From assembly GCA_033439685.1 (NCBI GenBank), contig JAUEDM010000001.1, forward strand, positions 6,014,001 through 6,078,000: DNA of 64,000 nucleotides, in the 5' to 3' direction. Origin of the DNA: Apodospora peruviana. Taxonomy: Eukaryota; Ascomycota; Sordariomycetes; Sordariales; Lasiosphaeriaceae. The translations under genes and the position numbers were made by a program. The notes under the pieces are model-generated. The model saw only the letters and a list, made by a program, of their open reading frames with translations. It did not search any database and was not told where the DNA came from. Each line of letters begins with the position of its first letter. Positions within the stretch are counted from its first letter, which is position 1. Shown here piece after piece: positions 56,234-64,000 of the stretch.

Positions 56234-57888
56234 TCACACCGCTGGCGGGGGACCTTGTTGCCGAATATGTTCGTCGGCCATCAGTTCGTGGGAGTAAGAC
56301 TGTTCCGGTAGTTCATACACTGGCTCCGACGCAAGCATCTCTGTTGGATGGTTTACAGAATCCAGCTGATGTAATCCCGCCGTATTAGCAGTGGGATACC
56401 TGCTGCCCTTCTCCGACATGTAGTGGTCGTATCCCGCCGATCCCGAGGAGGGCGCGGTCGAACTGTAATTTGTCGACGGCGAGTGGGTGGGAGTCGAGGA
56501 ACCTGAGATTGTCTTATCTGCCGGTGCGACTCCCTTTTTCCGCCGGAGCAAAAACAGGGCGGCGCCGAGGGCACCTATCGCGATGATGCCCAGCGCAATA
56601 CCCACGCCCAATCCCAACTTGGCGGCCTGCGAGAGACCGGTTATCGAAGAATCATCGGATGGCGGTAAGGTGGTGATATTTGGCAGCGGCAGTACGGACC
56701 AATCCTTCCACACACCCGTGTCGAACTTGATCTCGGCAAGCTGGCCCTTGACCATATAGTAGATGCGTACATTGCTGTTCAGGTAGTCGCTGGTGACGGC
56801 CAGGTTCGCATTGGGCGAATCGGCAAGGGGCCAAAGCGTGGGAGACTGTTTGGGTTCCGGCCGCCAGGCGGAGTCAGAGCTGGAGACCGAGTAGAGCCGG
56901 CTGTCGTTGCCGATATACCAGAGTGCGCGGGTATGCTTCGAGTCAATGCTAATGCCGACCGCACCGGGCCTTCCCGTCCACTCAGCCAAGGTGAAGTTCG
57001 ACTGAGCAGTGGCATTGATTGCGATTACGGATGGATTAGTACCATTGGTAGCAACTTCGCCTTCGAGGGGATGCGGAAGCGTTGCTATCGGGTTATTTGG
57101 TCAGAAAACACTAGACAGTTCCCAGAAGGAAGAGGGCAGGTTTACTTATGTGCCACGTTGAATCACTGTGAAATCTTGTGACCTCCATATTTTGGTCGTC
57201 ACGGGCTGTTACCACAGTGATGTTGTTAGTTCCCGTGAAGGCAGCATGGATAGCCGATGAGAGCTGAGCGTCGGGCGATATTATGCCAGTGTATGACCAT
57301 CCGTCGTCGACCGTGTACTTCAGCTCGTTGACGGCCATATCGTCATCATGAAAATAAATGCGATAGCCAGCCGTCGGGCCCAACATCAGGGCTGCAAGCC
57401 CGGAATTTGGGGACACAGACGGCGCAACGTTGCTGATGATCCAATTGCCTTGTCTTGTGAAGACACCGGTAGTCATGTTGCAGTTAAACACTCCATTGAT
57501 GATGTTGTTGAATTCGTCTAGGTAGTATATCGAAGCGCTGGCGGTGGACATGTCAGTTAAGCTGGTGGTCGTAATCAAGATAGCAAAGCGAACCCAACAC
57601 ATACACCACGAAGGTATTTTGTTTTGTCAAGTAACCAGCTCCGGCTAAGGGCGTGCTCATCCTGGGCTTGTAGTCCAGGTCCAATGTGTTATTACTAGCG
57701 GGATCATACTGAGGTCCGTTCTTGCTGCTGCAGGCGGTGTAATGGAATGCACCTGTCGTCTCGTTCTGGAACATAACCTGCGGGCCAATTCCCGTCCACC
57801 AAGCCGCGATAGTTGCTTTCGACGCCGTTACTGCTGTGGCCAAAAGCAGTAGGGTCGACAACGACGCATGTGATGTTGGGGAGCGCAT
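56234..57888 (-). CDS. Single-pass membrane protein with fucose-lectin-like ectodomain
   Basis: Exons 57888-57605, 57537-57146 and 57084-56234 give 508 residues. The N-terminus MRSPTSHASLSTLLLLATAV looks like a signal peptide; an ATG at 57903 would add five residues. The ectodomain (to about 390) has blade-like repeats, such as YRIYFHDDDMAVNELKYTVD, ALWYIGNDSRLYSVSSSDS and VRIYYMVKGQLAEIKFDTGV, that resemble the fungal fucose-specific lectin (AAL) six-bladed propeller. It has many N-glycosylation sequons. One membrane helix (LGLGVGIALGIIAIGALGAA) is followed by RRKK and a Ser/Pro/Tyr-rich cytosolic tail ending QQGPPPAV. The lectin role is inferred from repeat pattern only; it could be a wall sensor or adhesion protein. 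Confidence 0.8.
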
Positions 57889-59443
57889 GATCACGACGCT
57901 CATGTCGGAAGTGACGCCCACTTTCCGACAGGGTCCAAATGCCGGTTTCGAGTACGAGCCTGGCTGAGTTTTGAACGATGAGTATTCAGTCTCGGGGTTC
58001 GAAATGAATTATGCGGTTATCTCCACCTAGTTATCTGCACCAAGGCCGACCGATCCAGCGGCGTGGATATGGGTTCCAGGTCGGTGTAGCCGGCACTACG
58101 ACGAACAGTGCCCGTGTGGAAAGAGATGGTACGAAAACAGTCAAGAAGACGAGGAAGGAGACGGGGAGAGCCCACACATCAAAAACAGAAAGTGGGAAGG
58201 AGGAAAGCACGAGGCAGGTGGGAGCTTGGACGAGGGGTCAGCTTGAGAGTGAGACGCGATAGTGAGAGGCTGTGTGAGGGTGAGGGTGAGCATGTGTCTG
58301 TCAACTCTGCATTCAAGACCATGTATCTTCAACTTCCCGTCCGCCACCATTCAACTGTACCGACTTCCAAGGACGGATCCCAAACACATGCAACTGCCGT
58401 CTATCCTCGAGGCACACTCCGTTTGTTAGTCTTTTTGTGTGGCTGCCTTCCATGCTGGAGAGGGCCGTGATGGGATAAGCTCAGCCCAATGAGCCCATGA
58501 TTGACCCCCTTTCCCGGCGCCGTTGCGTTTCGGTTGCATTTCGCAGCGTACCTTAGTTCGGCCCTCGCCTCATTTCGAATTGAGTTCTTTGACGAGAGGC
58601 GTTGATCGGACCGGGAGGAGCGATTAGGTGAGCAGTTTCCGTTGCTGACATGACCCTGTCGCCCTGTAGCCGTCATGTGTTTGGTCAATCTCAGTTCCCG
58701 AACCAGAGTTTCAGAAGGAGCGCCCTGTCAGACCCAGAATTTCACCGACACCCGGCCAGATCGAGCTGAACCGTCCTTTCCCTTTGCGTGGAGATGTCTG
58801 CCAGTGGCCAGTCAATCTGCTTGAATTATGTCTTCGCATGTTTTCTTTGGGAGCCGTCGAATATCTGGCTACGGATACCGGTGGATAAACCTACCTCTGA
58901 CTGGCCTCCTTGCTTAGATACGGGATATCCGTGCTGCGCGATGTTATTATTACTTCCCGTCATTGCAGGAAGCGGCACTTTGCGGGTTATTATTGCCAAA
59001 TAAATTCCAAGAAGCCACTTTTCTGACAAAGCGAGTGGTCAAAAGCTTGGCGAGAATGGAACGCCGTCTGGTAGAGAGAAACCGATCCGACTTCTGTTTG
59101 TTTAATGTTTGGTGGCTGGAGGCATGCGACTTCTAGCGAACCAGGACTTGCATAACAGGAGCCATCACAATTTGGGGTCTGGCTCAGATTGTGCCGCGAT
59201 AACTTCCTATACCTATAGATGGTGGAGGGGGGGATCGATGCTTCATTCGACGATCGTGGCCTTCGACCGCCGTCCTATCAGGACTACGACAGGCTCTCCA
59301 CCTGGCCAGATCATTACATAAGCGAACGAAGTGGCTCTGAAGGAAGTAACATTTCTGACTCGATGAAAATTATCCTGCTCCGGCGGCGTGAAGGCACTGA
59401 AGGGTAGGGACGGCGATCAACACAGCACCATCCTGTCCTCATC
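57889..59443. other. Divergent intergenic region
   Basis: About 1.55 kb between the lectin-like gene (minus) and the small unknown gene (plus). GA-rich around 58125-58300. No gene is supported. Confidence 0.5.
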
Positions 59444-59855
59444 ATGTTACGCGTCGCAGCCGACGCCTCTCTCCAAGCTATCTGCAACCCTTGTGAGTTT
59501 CTGACCATTCGGGGAGCAAGTCTACGAGGTGTCTGCCGAACAGGCCAGAACATTGGTAGCATATGACGAGAAGGAGGAACAGGCGAATCAGGGCCCAGAT
59601 TCTCAGTCGGCGGAACAATACAAGTCGCACCCCGACCATGAACTCGTGTTCAAACCAGGACCGCCACCCGGTCAAGTCGTCGCCAACGGCATGTTCGGGG
59701 CTGGCGCCAAATTCGGCAAGTTCATCGATCTGATCATAGACGGCGATCCTCACCCCGGGAAGATGAAGTTCCGCAAGGATGCCAAGGGTCATGAGTACTT
59801 TGGATGTGAGAAGCACGAGCACGAGAATGGTAAATGGACGAGTATTTGTACCTAG
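59444..59855 (+). CDS. Small unrecognised protein; possible ultrashort intron or frameshift
   Basis: The main frame runs to the TAG at 59853-59855 and reads SAEQARTLVAYDEKEEQANQ, FKPGPPPGQVVANGMFGAGA, FGKFIDLIIDGDPHPGKMKF and HEYFGCEKHEHENGKWTSIC. It looks coding but has no ATG before internal methionines. An ATG at 59444 opens MLRVAADASLQAICNP in another frame. Removing 59493-59520 (GTGAGT donor, CTGAC branch, CAAG acceptor, 28 nt) joins the two in frame to 127 residues. A 28-nt intron would be exceptionally short; a one-base frameshift is the alternative. The family is not recognised. Confidence 0.5.
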
Positions 59856-60685
59856 ACTTGGGAGCTCGTTGCCTTCTCAGAAACAGTATAGCAACTACAA
59901 ACGTCGAGTAGTCCTTCGGGGGTAGATAGCATTACCGAGTTATATACCTGAACAGAACTATTTCACAACCACGAACCGTCACGCCAGATCACGCGCAACT
60001 CGCTTTGCAACTAATACTACTAGTTTTGCTAGCCTGTTTCCCACGACCGCCTGTATGGTATCGCTCTAGACCATGATACACAGAACCACTGTTGCTTGTG
60101 GGATAGACAACTCACTTACGCACAGTTCACACATACAAACCTCCCATGCATACCATATCAAAATCACAAGAGACACAGGGCAGACACAGCGCCGCATAAC
60201 ATGGAGCACAGGAACAACCAAGCAGCCAAACTTCCATCTGTGGATAACAACCCACAGCAATAGAGGCCGGATACAATGTTTCTGGCGGAATAGAGGTAAC
60301 ACCAGTGTCCATCAATGAGTGAGATAGCTTGGAAACTGAATTTTGTTTCCGACCTTTCGACTACCGGGAGCAGTCAAAGCCCATCCACACTCCGCACTCC
60401 TCCAATTTCTTGCGGCCGGCCTCTACAACACACCGAGAAAAAGAAATAAAAAAGGGACAGAGTTTCATAGGGCCAACCGACCTCGTAACGAGCTTAACGC
60501 TTAACACTAACAGCAACACCCCCACATGTAAAGCTCAAACACCATGATCTAATTGCACAATGGCACTCAAGGAAGCCCGTTCCGCCTCCCCGCCGAGACG
60601 TAGAAGCAAGCACGACTACAGAATATCGCGAGGGCCCCCTCATGAACGGTCATCCACACGGAAATGGTAAGACGAGGGGGCAAGT
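59856..60685. other. Intergenic, convergent 3' ends
   Basis: 830 bases between two stops. No supported gene or notable motif. Confidence 0.5.
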
Positions 60686-63169
60686 CTAGTACGCTTCTTC
60701 GATCCCACGCTTAACGTCCTTCGCCTTGAATCCAGTAAGGTCCGGCTCTGGGAGATTGTACCTTGGGCGGCCACCGAGGACATCGACAATCTCCTTCATT
60801 CCAAGCCAAAACGCCGCCTTGGGTCGGCGATTGGGCCAGTCCGTCTCTTCCTCCTCCAGCTTCTTGATCGGCGTGAAGACGACGCTCGCACCTTTGATTC
60901 CAATGACCGTCGCGCTCATGGGGTCCATCTTCACCTTGTTATGGACATTACGGCCGAAGTGCTCAAGGTGCTGGATGCACTTGATGGCAAGACGCACCGC
61001 GCGGCAGCGGTCCATGGCCGAGGGAACACCACCCTGCTGCATGTGTCCGGGGATACCTTCGCGACTCTCAAATCTGCCGTGAGCCTCGTCGCGAAGAATA
61101 TCCGCAATCAGCTTCGCATTGTACACCTTTGAGGCCTTTTCGTTGATTAGGATCAGGCGACCGGCGCGGCTTTGGCCCTTGTCGTGGGCAAAAACCTCCT
61201 TGAGGTGTCGTACATCTGCTGCGAGCATCTCAAGGCTTAGACCTTCCTCGGGGGTGTATACAGCTGATGCGCCTACGCCGAGCCCGCCCAGGGTCGCTAC
61301 ATAACCCGAGCGGCCGCCCTGGGTCTCAATCACAAAGACGCGCCTTCGGGTCGCGGATGCAGACTGCTTGATTTTGTCGCAGTAGTCAACCAGCTCGTTC
61401 AGGCAGGTATCAGAGCCGAGTGAGTATTCCGTGCCGGGAACATTGTTCGAGATGGTGGCAGGAAGAAGAGTCATAGGGATGCAGAGGGATGGGTACTGAT
61501 CCCTGGCTTTTCGCAGCTGTGAGACGGCGTGGAAAGCTTCGAAGCCACCAATAAGGAACAAAGCGTCAAACTCGTAAGTTTCAACCAAATTGGCGATTAT
61601 CTCCATGCCGGACTCGCCGGGTAGCTCTCGGTTGGTTCCGATCTCAGAGCCGCCTTTGCTTGCCCACCCATCAACCTCGAGCCAGTCAAACGGCCGAACG
61701 GCGCCAAGAGGCTTGTCGCCGTGGTGTCGTGCGAATCCTGCAAACCCGTTGTGGATCGCAATCGCTTCATGACCCCGAGACAGACAGTAGGCAACGCCGG
61801 CGCGTACCGCGGCGTTCATACCGCCTGCGGGGGCGCCGACGTTGATGAAACCGATCTTCATTCGCTTCAAGAAGATTTAGTACTGGAGCAGCGTAATATG
61901 GGACAAAGCTTTGCTTGGTTCATACCTCCTTTTCCGGCAGCATTATTTCCTCGTCCAGTTTGACTGCTGTGGTCATCATGAAGGACTTGTACTGCTCGGA
62001 GAACTCGGCATCGCGCAGCGCCATGGCATGCTCGAAATCCTGTCGTTCTATCGCCTGGGCCACCTGCTTTGTATCTAAGACGGCTTCCATCAGTGGTTTT
62101 CTGACAATCTTGTTCTCTGTGATTGCGATGAAGCATGTTTTTGTCTCTGGGGTGGCCTCTAGAACAGCCTTTACGGCCTCAACACCCTGCAGAGTCGCGA
62201 GCATTCTGTCATATGCGACGGCAGTGCCTCCTCTTTGGACGTGACCCAGAGTAGTGATTCGAGTGTCGAGACCAAGGCCGTCTTTGTCGGCGAGAAGATC
62301 TTTGACCATCGTCGGTGTGATCTTGTTTCCTTGTCTGTCAAGGGCGCCCTCGGCAATGATGACGATGGTCTTTCGCTTGCCCAGCTCCCGGTGCTATGGC
62401 TACCCCTTAGCTCGCGCCCCAAATGCTACAAACAAAGGGGAAGCAGACAAACCTGTTGGATGATGCCGCACATTTCCTCTTTCCAATTGTCTTCCCTAGG
62501 TTTCTCCGGAATGAAGATGAAATCTGCGCCGGTTGCCACACCGGCCATCAGAGCTAGCCAGCCACAATGCCTGCCCATGACCTCAATGACGAAAGCACGG
62601 GAATGGGACGAGGCGGTGGCCTCAATCAGATCGACGGCGTAGCAGATTCTCGCAAGAGCCGAGTAGCAGCCAATGGTGGCATCTGTACCAGACAGATCAT
62701 TGTCAATCGAACCAACCAGGCCGACAATGTTGAGGTGCTTGTACGCCTGGATCTGTTCCGCCTTCAGCTCGCCAGTCGACACGAGCTCGTCCAGGAGCGA
62801 CGGCCATTCAGCACGAAACCTGTCAGCTCCGGTGAGAGAGCCATCTCCTCCGCAGATAATGAGGGCATCAATGCCGTTCAGGATCATGTTCTTGGCCGCA
62901 GTCAAGCGGCCTGAACGCTCGTAGAAGGCCATACACCGTGCGGTGCCAATGAGAGTGCCGCCCTCGGAGAGCCAGCCTCGCACATCGTGCCAGTCCATTT
63001 TCCGTATGAGATCACCGCCGCGCACCAGGCCCTCATAGCCCTCGTAGACACAATAGGCATCGCAACCCATGTGGATTGCCATACGGACACAGGCACGGAC
63101 TACGCCGTTCATGCCCGGCGAGTCACCGCCCGAGGTCATGATTGCGATCTTCTTCTTGCCCGCCGCCAT
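60686..63169 (-). CDS. pfkA: ATP-dependent 6-phosphofructokinase
   Basis: Catalyses fructose 6-phosphate to fructose 1,6-bisphosphate, the committed step of glycolysis. Exons 63169-62453, 62393-61926 and 61864-60686 give 787 residues, the eukaryotic two-half architecture. The N-half is catalytic: TSGGDSPGMNGVVRA (ATP loop), CGGDGSLTGADRFR, GSIDNDLSGTDATIG with the catalytic Asp, and MGRHCGWLALMAG. The C-half begins MKIGFINVGAPAGGMNAAVR. It has GGFEAFH where the active half has GGDGS, fitting a regulatory (fructose 2,6-bisphosphate) half. Introns are GTTTGT...ATAG and GTATGA...GAAG; the second falls at the boundary between halves. The start MAAGKKKIAIMTSGGD matches other filamentous fungi; yeast-type N-terminal extensions are absent. 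Confidence 0.96.
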
Positions 63170-64000
63170 CTTGTGTGTCGTCGCGTCGAGTGACTGGGGA
63201 AGAGACTGTCTGGGGGGCCGAAGGAGTAAGTCGAGCAGGGTCGAGCGACGGAGAAGGGCAAAGAGATGGTGGAAGGGAGAGAAGATAATGGAGAAGGGCC
63301 GTAAGAAAATGTTTCGAATTGATACACGAATAGGCATGCTACAGGCAGCGGGCCTGGGGGGTAGATATTAGAATCTAGGGTAGGCTCCAGGACGCGGCCT
63401 TTTTGGAGATGTTTTACGAAGGTGATATCAAATCGTGGGAATGGTGAGGGAATGGAAGGCAGCAAGCGGTCACTTTGACGCACGACGACGACAGCCCGCG
63501 TGGAACTGTAAGGCAAGGTACCTTCCAGGTTGTGTATACGGTGCGGTACTGTGGACCTTAGAGGTCCTGTAAAGTCCGGGTTACTGGCGCAGCCCATCAT
63601 CAGCAGCAGCTGCTGACGGCTTTGCAAAAAGCTCTTATCTTATCGGAGCGCGGGGTGGCAGGAAAGCTGCCAGTGCCAGGTGGGGAGCTCGCTCTGGCAC
63701 GCAGAAGGATGGTGGGGCCAAAGGCCAGTGGCAGTCGAGTGACTCGAGTCCAGGACAGCCCAGCCAAGCCCGCAAAATATCCCTCAGTGAGCGATTTGCC
63801 CAATGAGCAGTTTTGTTTGGCTGTTCTGACATTGGAAAATAAAACGAGGTTTGGACTGAATTGTAACCCAAGTCGGCGGCTCGATGCAGTGAGGGCTTTT
63901 CAGTTCCACGACTACAACAACTGATCGCCGATGCATCCAATACGTAAGGTATCAACCAACCAGATCCATACCAGGTACCTACCTACCTACCTAACAGGCA
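63170..64000. other. PFK upstream region to window end
   Basis: 831 bases upstream of the PFK start, presumably its promoter and leader. Near the end, 63973-63995 is a run of ACCT-type tetranucleotides (AGGTACCTACCTACCTACCT). No further gene is supported. Confidence 0.5.

Noticed and set aside
1..64000. tRNA, 5S rRNA or CRISPR arrays
   Set aside because: Scanned by eye for tRNA box B-like GGTTCGA, 5S core words and regularly spaced direct repeats; no convincing case on either strand. A covariance search could still find small RNAs.

Overview
This window is nuclear DNA of a filamentous ascomycete (Pezizomycotina). Sordariomycetes, probably Sordariales, is the likeliest placement. The basis is short GT-AG introns with CTRAC branch sites, and protein families such as fungal eL24/eL14, Cbp4, Cox16, Fmp46, a CAAX-tailed Chs4/Skt5 protein, a two-half phosphofructokinase of about 787 residues, and LYC1. 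I see no bacterial, organellar, rRNA, tRNA or CRISPR features. All exon models were joined by hand from splice signals and reading frame. In every complete model except the broken beta-galactosidase, the exon lengths sum to a multiple of three.

Layout: a left-truncated PMP20-type peroxiredoxin (79-583); RPL24 (minus) divergent from the tRNA adenosine deaminase TAD1 (1139-4115); NAC beta EGD1 and the complex III assembly factor CBP4 (4648-6598, minus); a 3.5-kb gap; the chitin synthase activator CHS4 (10147-13322); COX16 (14654-15098); a 3.3-kb gap; an unrecognised 250-residue protein (18445-19197); a heavily broken GH35 beta-galactosidase pseudogene (20839-24300, minus); an amidohydrolase (25309-26788, minus); a small four-exon unknown (27344-27900, minus); FMP46 (28783-29367); a 1510-residue RRM-like unknown (30256-34946); ATP7, EGD2 and RPL14 (36405-39849, all minus); LYC1 (41470-42636); a Cys-bearing miniprotein candidate (43754-43909, minus); a membrane NPP-type phosphodiesterase (45170-47615); a 610-bp MITE-like element with 25-bp inverted ends (49170-49779); a ULS1-like SNF2/RING translocase (50502-54722); a lectin-like single-pass membrane protein (56234-57888, minus); a small unknown with a possible 28-nt intron (59444-59855); and 6-phosphofructokinase (60686-63169, minus).

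Most genes are housekeeping: translation (RPL24, RPL14, TAD1 and both NAC subunits), mitochondrial energy metabolism (CBP4, COX16, ATP7, FMP46), glycolysis (PFK) and cell wall (CHS4). There is no biosynthetic cluster or operon-like unit. The points most worth a second look are the GH35 pseudogene (four nonsense codons and about eight frameshifts beside intact neighbours), the MITE-like element, a possible single-nucleotide exon in EGD1, the possible 28-nt intron, and telomere-repeat-like boxes upstream of two genes.
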